In this document: positions 45,815 through 56,203 of the stretch, in pieces | Numbering within the stretch: the stretch's first letter is position 1 | Layout: every line of letters starts with the position of its first letter | NCBI GenBank assembly: GCA_023512835.1 | Contig: CM042088.1 | Location: 14,934,078-14,998,077 of the forward strand | Source: Taxillus chinensis | Taxonomy: Eukaryota; Streptophyta; Magnoliopsida; Santalales; Loranthaceae | Direction: 5' to 3' | DNA length: 64,000 nucleotides | Translations under genes and position numbers: made by a program | Notes under the pieces: model-generated | Told to the model about the DNA's origin: nothing | What the model saw: only the letters and a program-made list of their open reading frames with translations | Database searches by the model: none

Positions 45815-46207
45815 CTAGTCCATACCCAATATCACATCAAAAGCATCGAAGTGCATCACAAATAGGTTACACCGGAGGTCAACACCTCCGAGAGTAACCT
45901 CACATCCCAAACAGACCCTATCAATCACCACCAAGCCCCCTACAAGTGTATCAACCACAAGGGGCTGATCAATAATAGTACAATCCAACTCTAATCCCTC
46001 TATGGTGGAGTGCGCAATGAACGAGTGTGTAGCACCAGTATCAATCAAAACAGTACAAATAGTGCGTGAAACCAAAATTGTACCTCTCACCACAGCTGGC
46101 CCCTGACTCGCCTCGTCAACGGGTGGAACTTCGCTCTCTATCGGTGATAGCATAGTTCCTCCCCTTCGCACACTGCCGCTGGCCCTGACTCGTCGTAGCT
46201 CGATCAT
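45815..46207 (-). pseudogene. aspartic protease, copy B, active-site motif intact
   Basis: A 130-residue frame with RGTILVSRTICTVLIDTGATHSFIAH (Asp at residue 56) and ending in DLRCNLFVMHFDAFDVILGMD, the second Ty3 protease motif. A stop follows ILGMD, so the frame lacks its last residues. It would process gag-pol. Confidence 0.85.
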
Positions 46208-47426
46208 TCCGTCCCTTCGAGCATGGGCCTCCCGGCGAGGCTTGTGTAGTGCAGGTCGTCCCTGTCTTGTTGTCTGACCGAGTGGTCTTTGATATGGAGC
46301 CCCGCTCCTCTAGCCCTGGTCACGAGGTCGATGAGGCCCCGCAACACTAGCTGAGCTGGCAGAAGGACACTCTCCTCTCTTGTGTCCCAGTCCCCTACAT
46401 CGAAAACACTTGAGTGGGATTCCACTCTTTCGCCTACAATCTGCCTCCTTGTGTCCCCGAGGTCCGCAAGATCGACACGTCCCTAAAAACCGTGAGGTGA
46501 AGCGCTGCCCGAGTTCCCCTGTTTGTGAGAATTTGGGCACCGGCCTCTTGTCCCCCGTCCCTCGACCGCTCCTCTCTAGGCCTCTTTTGGCTAGGCCCCG
46601 ATGAGCTCCCTGGTCTCTGAGTCTTGATTTGGTTCAAGTCCCGCTCTCCAATAAGTGCCTTGTTGACTGTAAGTGGTCAACTCCATCATGTTTAATCCCC
46701 TCCTGAGTGATGGTCTCAGCCCATCTATGAAATCCTGGGTCTTATTAGCCTCAACCCTCCATGACTCTGGGGCAAATCTCCCTAGCTCAGTGAAAGTAGT
46801 GACATACTCTGTCACAGTCCGACTGCCCTGCTCCAGTGTGTAGTACTCTCGTCGCCTCGTCTTTTTCATAGAGCGAGGGAAATACTCGGTGTAGAAGAGC
46901 TCCACGAAGTCCTCCCATGCCGTCGGGCTCTCGTGAACATGCTTCACGGCGTCCCCACCACTGCGGGCCCCACCTACTAGGAAATATGTGGCTAAGCGGA
47001 CCTTAGCCTCCTCGGGCACCTAGATCAGCCCGAAGATGTCCTCTGTCCATTTGACCCATTCCTCGGCCTCATCGGGTCTCGTATTCGCCTCAAACTTTGT
47101 CGGTTTCTCGTTTCAGGAACCGACCCACCTAGTCAATACGTGCCGCAGCGGACTGCCGTGACCTGTGGCTGGCTCTCCTCTAGAACCTCCCGCTTGTTGT
47201 TCTGTTGAGGTTGCTACTGCTTCCTCAGTTCTTCCTGCATCACTTCTCTGGCCACCTCTCTCATGGTACCCTACATGGCACCCTGGATTTGGCTCAATAT
47301 TTGAGCCCCAATCTGAGCAGCTATCTCGGAACCCAAGGCATGTACTGGAGAACTCTGCTCTCCTTGCGATTCGGACTGAATAGATAGCTCCTCTCCTGGA
47401 CCTTGAGCCCTAGTCTTGGGTGCCAT
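46208..47426 (-). pseudogene. gag, copy B, with two zinc knuckles, frame-broken
   Basis: The ATG at 47426 starts MAPKTRAQGPGEELSIQSES. The long frame at 46591-47019 (EEAKVRLATYFLVGGA, WEDFVELFYTEYFP, REYYTLEQGSRTVTEYVTTF) is the capsid. The frame at 46310-46540 has two complete CCHC knuckles, CRSCGPRGHKEADC and CFRCRGLGHKRGEC, for RNA packaging. A few indels separate the frames. Confidence 0.85.
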
Positions 47427-47898
47427 TCTGCACCAACACATATCAACAATATCGATTAACCACCGCGCACTAGTCAAACAACCAATAGGTAGAACCAAGT
47501 CCACCACACAATAATGAGGTTTCTAAACCCCTTATTCTATTCACCACATTCCTGTGATTAATCACTTAAGCTTCCTAGGTTTGAACTAGCATAATAGCAT
47601 TTTCAATTAAGCACAATCGGTCACCAAAGAAAAACAAACCACGGATAGTCAATTATATCATCAATACAAGCACTTCATTAAAGCGGCATTGGCGAGATGA
47701 TTTCTAGTGCCTAGATATGCACACGATCCACGCAGCATGTATGCACCCAACCCAAATGCTTCCTAAGATGATCCGATAGACCCTCGGTTAACCCAGAACA
47801 CATATAACATTTGCGTTGATCAGGCGCCCTCCCTATAGTCTTCCAAGCTTCTAAGTGTCTATCAACCACCCCTCACTAACCTAGGTCCACTAAACCAT
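47427..47898 (-). other. 5' leader, copy B
   Basis: A non-coding leader nearly identical to 40382-40855. Confidence 0.5.
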
Positions 47899-47908
47899 GC
47901 TCGATACC
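47899..47908 (-). other. primer binding site, copy B
   Basis: On the minus strand TGGTATCGAGC stands where TGGTATCAGAGC is expected. The CAG is again the altered place. Confidence 0.7.
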
Positions 47909-47912
47909 AACT

Positions 47913-50033
47913 TGTCACGCCCCAAATTCCGAACGCGACTTCCCCATGCCCGCTCAGGAGTCGTGGGGATTGGTGACTAATCCGAACTGTATAACACTAC
48001 GACGGGGGTAGAGTTATACACTCCAAAGAATCACATTTAAAATCTAATAGAAAACATGGCAATGCAATTAATTCATATAAGTGTCCAGCAACAGAACAAA
48101 TCCCAAATAAGGTCCTACCAAAAGGTTCATACACCTGTCACAGACCCAAGTCCGGAGTAATAAATAAATAATCAAATGATAAATAAGACCATAAAAGGAA
48201 TCCTAAGCCAAGGGTGTGCCGGCCTGCTTCGCTATGGCTCCACCTGCTACTCCCTACGACCTGTAGAAAATGTAAATAGAGTAGGGTGAGCACGAATGCC
48301 CAATGAGGTGACTCCCATTCTCCACCAACGCATATAAGATTCTAAGTCTCTACATTAACAGTGCATGCTTGTGCTTGTGTAGTGTCACGTTAATCACAAT
48401 GAAATCTCATAATCATCAGACGTCACTACTTTAAAATCATCAATGGTACACACTGGTAACCTTGCCAAATCACGAAATTTCCCGTTACCATCTCCAAATA
48501 TTCGAATCACTAATGGACAGCCATATGTGGGACCCGTGGTGTCTCTATGACAACTCCGCCTCATATGGGACCTGGGTTACCGACCACATAGGGGATCTGC
48601 GGCCTCTTGCCACCCCTATGTGGGACCTGCGGTTACCCAACCAATTTTTTTTCATGACAAGATCCACACCCATAACCGATCAACACCAATTTATCTCATG
48701 ACCACATATAATTAATACATCAAATTAATCACATCCACACATAACAAGTAAACAAGGTTTCCAATAATCATAACTCACTACTACGGCCTTTCAAGCACTA
48801 GAATTTCCGACCTAGCACTAGCTTATTGCAAACAACAGTAATATATATATATATATATACAAATATGTATAAATATATATATTTATATATCCCTCCAACA
48901 ATTAATATTAATTACAAGTATTCCCCCTCTTTAAGTTAATATTATTCCCACAAATTACATTTATATATTTTTATATATACATATACATGTGTATACATAT
49001 ATACACACATGTAAAACTCCTAAAACATGAACCGACCCAAAAAAAAGGGTCGGCCCAACATGCCTGATGCCAGCCCGCTAGGGCTGGCGATAGTCCAAGG
49101 AGAGACGGCATGGGGCTGTCGCCCCAACTCTGTGTGCCGTCCGTGGCGCTCTGGACGAACCAAGGAAGGGGGGGGAACGGTACCGACGCTGCCGTCCCCT
49201 TCCAACACGCTAGCGCGACCTGTAACCAGGCCTACCGCTGCCCCTTCTTCACGATCTACACGGCGCACGGCCGTTCAGCGGCACGCGGTCCACCCATGGG
49301 ACAGCTGTGGTGCCGCCGTCCCTATCTCGCCGTTCGGGATGACGCCCGCCGTCGCCACACCGGACGTCGCCGGCTACTGCTTCAACTCCTCCACCACCTC
49401 CGCGCGGCGCAAGAGGACGCGTGGTCAGTGCCGACGCCGCCATTCGCTCTACTCATATCCCCAGCGACGCACGCAGACGACGGTGATCATATGTAGCGTT
49501 TATTTATATATATTTATTTATCTTTGCTGTATGTAAATATAACGATCTCACCCACATACTCTTGATCACGCAACATGGAAAATCAAGAAACAAAAAGCAA
49601 CAATGGAAACACCTACCTGAATCTAGTCTCGAAGGATTGATTAAACGGTCTGCCTCCAAACCCTTTCTGCTCCTCTCACCAAACTTGCGCGAGACATATA
49701 ACGCACGTAAGGTTTTTTTTACCCTAGTTTCTCTTATTTATACTCTTTATAACAATAATAACTTATTAATAATAAACAAAATGATAGTAATAATAATAAT
49801 ATTAATAATAATGCATTAATAACCAATAACGATAATAATAATCATATAAGAATAATAATAAACTCAATCGCAACACTAATTACAATAACTGCACCTATTA
49901 ACATAATAATTTAAATAATCATAATAGTAAATAATAATAACCTCAAAATGTTAACGCTACGGCCACATTGCCGAACAGATACTAAACTCTATAGGGCCTA
50001 ACATTCTACTTCACACAGGTACGGGTCTTTACA
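47913..50033 (-). repeat. LTR C of the array (5'), 2.12 kb
   Basis: The least rearranged of the three. Plus-strand start TGTCACGCCCCAAATTCC, end TACGGGTCTTTACA, then CTTAC. It keeps the empty target of the solo LTR at about 49048-49062. A GC-rich block (49060-49490, many CpG) lies in the part expected to be transcribed, downstream of a TATA motif (minus-strand TATAAATAAG, about 49734-49743). Confidence 0.9.
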
Positions 50034-50038
50034 CTTAC

Positions 50039-50807
50039 GGAGTAAGGAAGCGCTGACACGGAATAAGAATTCTTGTACTAAATTGATACGGAGTAAGCAA
50101 TCACTGACACGGAGTAAGGATTCGAGCTTCGTTAACACGGAGTAAGGAACCTTACACCGGATTAAGAAGACGCCGCTTCAACGTACCTCCTCGTATTCAA
50201 AGTCACTAGCTCACTACTTCCCGATGTAAGACGAACTCGTTGAGAACCTAAAGCATCTTACCCGTGGATCACCCAGATATGTGGACACAACTTTACTCGA
50301 ACTTGAGAACTCACAAAGGCACTTATACTTTGCAAACCCAAGAACTTGAGCTCCATATCCGTAGCATTCAAAGCAGAGAGAATTCCGAAGAACAATCAAT
50401 GTTGCTCATAGTCCAAAAGAACAAGTTACAAGATTGTCTCTCAAGGATGTTTCTATAAATATTGTAACACTTGTACATGTTGGGGGTGTTGAAAGTGTTG
50501 ATTGTTCGTGAGTTTGAAATAAGTGTATATGTTCTAGAGCTCACTGAGATCATAGAGGCTAGTGTGTGAGTCATTTTCTAAACAGAATGTAAGAGAGTCT
50601 TGCAGTAGATCTAAAGGCTTTACAAGCTTTAATATGCTTCCATTTTGTTGTACTTAACATTTGATAATAAAACAAAATACTTCCACTATCTAGTTATCTT
50701 CCGCATTGATTCTATCTCTTAACCGGATAAGTGTAGTGCCAAAGAGTAAGAGAAGAGTTTTCGATAAGAGCCTATTCACCCCCCTCTAGGCTCCCAGGGG
50801 ACCAACA
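50039..50807 (+). repeat. copia-type LTR, second part
   Basis: It continues 30936-31601 after the CTTAC duplication. GGAGTAAGG repeats run to about 50170, followed by unique sequence with TTTCTATAAATATTGTAACA near 50449 (possible TATA) and CACCCCCCTCTAGGCTCCCA near the end. It ends ACCAACA. Confidence 0.75.
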
Positions 50808-51646
50808 CAATGCATTAAAGGTTTTGTCCATACATTCAAGTGATCCGCATGTAAGATGATAAATGTTGAACGGATCTTTCTTACATCGGGACACAGCGAG
50901 CCCATGACTTTGAATGCAGAGTTGATTAATAGGAGAAGTGTCATCTTAGTCCGTTGTAAGGTTCCTTACTCCGTGTTAATAAAGCTCAGATCCTTACTCC
51001 ATGTCAGTGGTTGCTTACTCCATGTAAGTTTGATACTTCAATCCTTATTCCGTGTCGGTGCTTTCTTACTCCGTGTGAAGGAAAGATTTAGAAGGCTTAT
51101 TCCGTGTCGGTGCTTCCTTACGTTGCTTGAGTGAAGGTTCGATTCCTTACTCCGCTTCTCTTTTCCTTACTCCATGCGAACGAAAGACTAGGGTCCTTAT
51201 TCTGCACAAGTCCTTCCTTACTCGACATGAATAAAACACTCAGATTCCTTACTCCGTGTCTTCTTGTCCTTAGTCCGCGTGAGTGAAAGACTTCGCTCCT
51301 TATTCCATAATTTCTCTCTTACTCTGCGCAAGTTGTAGACTAGGATTATAAGTTAGTTTAAGTTATAGACTCAGGTTCATTAGTCCATATCTTTAAGTGA
51401 TTAATTCGCGCTAATAATCCTAACTCCGGTATCTTGTAATAACTTGGTTATTTACCAAGTTGATTGATGACACTCACGTTGGTCCGGATCAAGATTATGT
51501 ATCCTATCCTTAACTTTGTACTCACGAGTGAAGATCCAGATTAACACTTGTCTTATGCAACATATTAAAAATTACATTGAAAGATCTCAAATCAAATTAC
51601 ATAGGGTTTTATCAGCATCATCCAAATTCTGGGTTCGATCCAACAA
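50808..51646 (-). repeat. copia-type LTR of the second Ulp1 unit, truncated
   Basis: On the minus strand it begins TGTTGGATCGAACCCAGAAT at 51646 and follows the 30936 LTR (TGATAAAACCCTATGTAATT, TTGGTAAATAACCAAGT). It contains many CGGAGTAAGGA words (50950-51350). It is cut at 50808, where the plus-strand copia LTR ends, so the latter probably inserted into it or recombined with it. Confidence 0.8.
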
Positions 51647-51647
51647 T

Positions 51648-51657
51648 CTCCCCCAAT
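51648..51657 (-). other. copia-type polypurine tract of the second Ulp1 unit
   Basis: On the minus strand TTGGGGGAGA stands one base before the LTR start. It places the Ulp1-like gene upstream in the same element and in the same sense. Confidence 0.75.
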
Positions 51658-51892
51658 ATGGAGATGCCAAAACCCTTTGTAATCTGATCTGGTTAGGGAA
51701 GTAGAAAATAAATATATAGAGATAAAGATAATTGCTCCATCCATTAATTTACAGGAGCAAGAACATAATTTCAGCCTCAATACATAGAATAAACAATTAT
51801 GGAACATAAGGCTTACTATACTTGAAAATCATTGGTCTTTGTTAGCTCTCATAGCTGCATCATCTGCCCTTTGAAAAGTTAAGAACATTGTT

Positions 51893-53131
51893 CTAGGATT
51901 GATCAACCTTGAAGAGTGCTTGCGTGAAGAAGCAGACGAAGGCACCACAACTCTCTCTATCAGGTTGTTGAGGCACAGTATCCTTGCCACGGATCACCGA
52001 ATTCAGCTTTGCATTAGGGGCCAAGGGAGGTTGTCCGATAGACTCAAACAGGTTGCTCTCTCTTACTGCAGCAGATAGAATTAGGAGCAAGGGTTCCAGT
52101 TGAGTCTTCCTCACTTGTTGATCAATGACTTGGTGAGAATCAAGGAGAAGAACCTTTCTTGAGCTGATCATGAAGACTGGAAAGATGAAGTGTAGCGAGT
52201 TGACTTGGTACGGAATGAGAATAAAATTAAGAGTGTTCCATGGTCTGCTATTCTCTGCAGTTCCGTCAATGAAGGTCTGGATGTGGGAAGAAACTGGAAT
52301 GTAATACTCAGACCAACACGGCAAGATATCAATAAGGTTTGCATCCTTGTAAAGAGAAGGAAACAACCTGGATTCCATCTTCACTGCCAAAGCAAAGTTG
52401 TCGATATCTTCAGTTGAGTACAGTCCCTCCTCAGCAAGTATATTGCTTATATCTTCTGGTGAGAAAGGGATCATAGATAAACATCTTCGCTCGGCAGTGG
52501 AGCAGGCATGGTTTTTCATTACTTGAAGAATACTTCCATCCTCATCAGCTGGATCAAGTTCCACGTATGATAGGAGGAAGGTAATGTCCACAGCAGGATC
52601 AGAAGAAGATGGAGTGGCACTGGAAGAGCTGGACTTAGAAGGTGGGTAGCGGCTACATTTGGGAATAGGGAGACCCGGAGGGATAGTAAAAGTAGGCCGC
52701 TTAACAGGAATCTGGGTCTGAGTAGAAGGACCAGCAGCTTCCGTTGTAGCAGATGGAGCAGGAGCAGATGGCAAGTTCTCCCCCGTTTTGGCATATCGAT
52801 GAGGGGTGCTAGGAACGCGAGCTATGGTGTGTACCAGATCCGGAAAGGAAGAGGACAAGTTATGAACTGAGGAGGCCACCAGGTCCATCTTTTGCTCCAT
52901 GGAGGTGGAGTCGGTGAGGGCTGAAAGGAGTTGAGCACCAAAGGCATCAACCTTAACGGTGATGGTAGCAATTTGGGCGCTCTGAGCCTGAGCATGGCGG
53001 TCTAGCTGAGCAGAAAGCACAGCATCGGAGTGGACCATGCCATAAGAGGCCGACCTAAGGGCAAACTTTGGAGCTTTGGAGGACTCCCCCGCTTGAAGTG
53101 GTGCAGGAGTGCGCTGGGCAGAGGAGTCCAC
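51893..53131 (-). CDS. Ulp1/C48-like cysteine peptidase domain protein, 412 codons, open
   Basis: Residues 1-100 are Ser/Ala/Gln-rich with a probable helical segment (LDRHAQAQSAQIATITVKVD). Residues 105-190 are Pro/Ser-rich and disordered in appearance. Residues 190-412 resemble an Ulp1/SENP-type peptidase. W298 is in SRPWNTLNFILIPY, H314 in SLHFIFPVF, D331 in VLLLDSHQV, Q388/Q389 in VPQQPDRES and C395 in SCGAFVCFF, with the order and spacing of the His-Asp-Gln-Cys catalytic set. The usual Asp before the Cys is Ser. Members of this family cut SUMO or related conjugates; whether this one does is unknown. The ATG at 53131 may be internal, because related coding sequence continues upstream in other frames to 54500. 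It lies 236 bp upstream of a copia-type polypurine tract and LTR. Confidence 0.68.
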   Translation of the reverse strand: MDSSAQRTPAPLQAGESSKAPKFALRSASYGMVHSDAVLSAQLDRHAQAQSAQIATITVKVDAFGAQLLSALTDSTSMEQKMDLVASSVHNLSSSFPDLVHTIARVPSTPHRYAKTGENLPSAPAPSATTEAAGPSTQTQIPVKRPTFTIPPGLPIPKCSRYPPSKSSSSSATPSSSDPAVDITFLLSYVELDPADEDGSILQVMKNHACSTAERRCLSMIPFSPEDISNILAEEGLYSTEDIDNFALAVKMESRLFPSLYKDANLIDILPCWSEYYIPVSSHIQTFIDGTAENSRPWNTLNFILIPYQVNSLHFIFPVFMISSRKVLLLDSHQVIDQQVRKTQLEPLLLILSAAVRESNLFESIGQPPLAPNAKLNSVIRGKDTVPQQPDRESCGAFVCFFTQALFKVDQS

Positions 53132-54500
53132 AAGAGAAGTGACCAGAAGGTCAACAGCATCATCTGGAGCATCAGAAGCGTCTGGTGCAATAGACCCGCT
53201 ATGACCAGAAAGGTCAATAATGGGGACATCTGCCGGAGAGGAGGGTCCGACCTCGGCAGGGAAAGAGACCTGTGTGTCGTGAGCCAGTCCGAAGGAAGCA
53301 ACATAGCAAGAGGAGCATCTTGGAGGGAAGCCAGCGAGAGAAAGCCGTGTTCCAAGTTCCTGACGTTCATGGCATTCCGAGTTTGTGTATGTTGAGCATA
53401 ATACACCCAGAGATCGTTATCAGGGATGGTGGCAGTGCAGGCAAGACTAAAATAGAACCATAGTTCCGTAAGAATGTCGGCAGATAGACGATTCAAGTAG
53501 TCTTAAGGCTGGAGCGGTATGTCCAGAGTAACTGTCGGAGAAGAGGTGGGAGAGGCAGCAGCAGCAGGAACATCAGGAGTGGGAGCATCAGCATTAGAGG
53601 GGCCGAGAGTCCAGCCGGAAGAGAATTTGGCTGAGAGGACCCCACAGCTTCAGAGGGATCAGCACGAACACTGTGCTGCGAGCCTCGGGAGATGGAAGGG
53701 GAAGCAACAGACTAGATCCAAAAGGACCGGTGGGCAGAACTAACCTCATAGGCGAAGCTGTCGGATGGGTCACCAACAGAACTGCCCTATTGTTCCAGGG
53801 CGGTGATGGTGCGGCTGGATGCAGGAGGCCGGTGAACCGTCAAAGTCCCATCAGGCATTCAATGGCGAAGATAGTAGGCTTGAAGGAAGGAGAGGAGAGA
53901 ATGTTCGTTGAAATGGGACAAACGAAGATATCGGAAGATAATGGTGAGAATTCGCCCAAAGGATAAGTTCTTGGGGTTATTGCCCATCAACCGAAATAGG
54001 AATGCCCCCCAATCCATGGGCAAGCACTCGAAGACTCCGTACATAGCCAGAAGCAGGTCGTATGGGATTGAGTCAAGGGCAAATGTCCAAGTCAGTAAGC
54101 ACCAGCTCATGATGGTGGCCATACAACAATAACGGCCTTGGAAGGACTTGACTTATATTCCTTCCCTTTGGGAGTGCAACCCATCTTGGCGCCATTGGCT
54201 CAGCTCGGGCCGCAGGTGAGTTGCGGGAGGTAAGTGAAAAGCGGCATGAAGAACGTTTGGGGTGATAATGATGGACGCCCGAACATTAGAGTTGATGGAG
54301 TCAACGGTGCGGTGGATGTTCGGATAGAATTCAAGTATGTCGTCAAGAAGTAGGTCGACCAGATTATAGACTAGATGTAGGAGGTGGTTGGCTTCGAGGA
54401 GTAGGCAGAGCTCTAGAAACCACCCTGGTGGGTTATAAATTGCGTTCCAATCAACTAGATGGCCTAGATTTACACCGGATAGTGCAGCTTTGGGTGCCAT
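53132..54500 (-). pseudogene. N-terminal part of the second Ulp1-type gene, plant-transposon-like, frame-broken
   Basis: The first ATG at 54500 opens MAPKAALSGVNLGHLVDWNA, then LLLDDILEFYPNIHRTVDSI and VLHAAFHLPP (54153-54500). The next frame (53859-54122) continues MSWCLLTWTFALDSIPYDLL and MDWGAFLFRLMG. A third (53002-53496) gives LSADILTELWFYFSLACTAT. The order and word types resemble the N-terminal domain of 'putative plant transposon protein' families, as in 24209-24619. Together with 51893-53131 this suggests one ancestral gene of about 2.6 kb with two or three frame changes. No gag or pol motifs are seen. Confidence 0.55.
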
Positions 54501-54640
54501 TGAAGTCGAAGGACGAGAAGGGAAGGGAGGCTAGGGTTGAGAGAAGAAGAGAGCGATGAAGGATTTGGGAATTTTGGGAATGCAATGTCACTCTGTGCTT
54601 GAACGCGCAAGATATATATATTATGGGGCCGTAGAACTGT
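54501..54640 (-). promoter_or_regulatory. putative promoter and 5' leader of the second Ulp1-type gene
   Basis: On the minus strand ATAATATATATATCTTGCG (about 54610-54625) lies some 110 bp upstream of the ATG at 54500. A CT-rich leader (TCTTCTTCTCTCAACCCTAG) lies in between. The layout fits a plant core promoter but could be chance in AT-rich DNA. Confidence 0.4.
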
Positions 54641-56203
54641 GGATGCCAACGGGTCTAGGGTTTAAGCAAGATGAACAGTGAGCCGCCTAACAACCTACGT
54701 CATTAGACTTGATATTCGAATATCTACAGATAAGAAATGATGTGGAGACCATAAGAACCAAACGTTTATGACAGTTGTATGCCTACTTCCAAAAATTTGA
54801 AACTAATTGCTCGGCTCGAGATGTACATTTAATGAATCATCATTATTCCTCCTCAAAAATACACGATGTAAGATAATACATGGATTATCATGATTTGAGA
54901 ATTCCAAGAGTCATGAGGAAGGAAACCGACTATCATCCGGAGTAAAGATAATCCGTATAAAGAATGAACCGGATGAGGGACAGACTTGTTCCGTAGTAAC
55001 AAGTGCTGAAGAGAGAGAAGAAGATTCCTTTGCTGTCATGAAGTCGATAAGATAGGAGGTACCACAACACCTCAGATTCGAGACATCAAACAAGATATAC
55101 CATTGAAGTGCAAAGAGAATCTGAACCTGTAGCTTCATAAAGGTAGACTAAAGAAAGCAGAAGACTTAATAGGTTGGGATTAGTACGGATATGAGATAAA
55201 TAATATGAATAAACTCAATATAAACCAAATTAAAAAAAAACCAGAACTTATGCATAATAAATGAGAGTGACAGGACACATGCATATGAGTAAATGATCAA
55301 TTTACTAAAATCAATGCATATGACTAATAATAAACACATAAGTTCAATAGGTCAACATAGGGAATCTTTCATACAAAGATAGATAGCAAAGAAGAATTTA
55401 CACTATATGAATTTTTCTAACTTAAGATTCATGAGTGAGGGTGAATAAGAAAGCACATGATATATGATTAATCAATTGATAGTCATACCTAAGATACAAG
55501 TTTGAAATAGAATCCATTCCAGACATTCCATAATTCCGAGTCAACAATACAGGTCTAATCAGACCAAAGTGTGAGTGTTTGTAGGAAGGAGTGTCCGAGA
55601 CATATCAGGGGGGTATTACTTAAGTAATAAAGGAAGCATTTTCTCCCCTTTAGATCATGCGATCCTCTCGATAGGAACTCTCCCTCAGATAGACAGGCAA
55701 GAAAGGGGTCACGAGACATATAAGGGGGGTATTACTTAGTCAATAAATGAAGCATTTCCTCCCCCTTAGATCATGTGATCCTCTCGATAGACTTTTCCTA
55801 TAAAAGGATTTTAGATCGTGAGAAGGTGCTATCTATCTGAGATAAAATGCCACTCTAGGTGCTAAGCAGACTGCAACTGTGATTCTATCCACCAAGCATT
55901 CCAAGACAACCCATTTTACATCTTCAACAATACATGATAGACATTTTATTCAATCATAGAAATCATAAGACATGTGGTGAGAAATGGAAATGGAATGATG
56001 ACATCAAAAGAAGATTTGATCCATATATTATTGATTATGTTGGTTTTACCTATTTGGTCCGGATTAGCAAGCATCCTCCCAATTTAATTAGGAGAGAATC
56101 ATTAGAAACATAGTGCATGACTTCAAAAGTAAATACGAGCAATCATGAAGTGGAATAATTGTCTTTCATTATTAACGAAATGCGATGCATGTTATGAGAT
56201 ATA
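54641..56203. other. unassigned AT-rich region with a 116-bp tandem duplication
   Basis: No gene or LTR end is recognised. At 55597-55795 a block beginning GAGACATAT(C/A)AGGGGGGTA is repeated with a period of 116 bp; the second copy is about 80 bp long. The missing 5' LTR of the second Ulp1 unit would be expected here, but nothing similar to 50808-51646 was found. Confidence 0.5.

Larger units (their letters stand above)
31602..50033 (-). mobile_element. tandem chromovirus array LTR-internal-LTR-internal-LTR
   Basis: Three LTRs (31602-35742, 40872-42793, 47913-50033) separate two internal regions (35743-40871, 42794-47912), all on the minus strand. Both internal regions encode gag, protease, RT, RNase H, integrase and chromodomain in Tekay-like order and are nearly identical. 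The outer borders show one perfect 5-bp duplication, CTTAC, so the array occupies a single insertion site. It probably arose by unequal recombination between LTRs or by insertion of a tandem cDNA. An assembly duplication is also possible. Confidence 0.88.
30729..50807 (+). mobile_element. 3' end of a copia-type element, split by the 18.4-kb array
   Basis: Positions 30729-30924 are internal sequence, followed by a polypurine tract and an LTR (30936-31601 continued at 50039-50807). The internal end TTACAAAGGGTTTTGGCAT matches the minus-strand element at 51658-51680. The LTR ends are TGTTGG...CCAACA. The stretch CTATTCACCCCCCTCTAGGC near the right end is common in plant copia-type LTRs. The 5' part and coding region are missing. 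Confidence 0.7.

Noticed and set aside
53673..53966. 97-codon plus-strand frame as a gene
   Set aside because: It is antisense to the second Ulp1-type gene and has no recognisable domain.
54641..56203. 5' LTR of the second Ulp1 unit
   Set aside because: No sequence similar to 50808-51646, and no TG...CA ends with a primer site could be found here.
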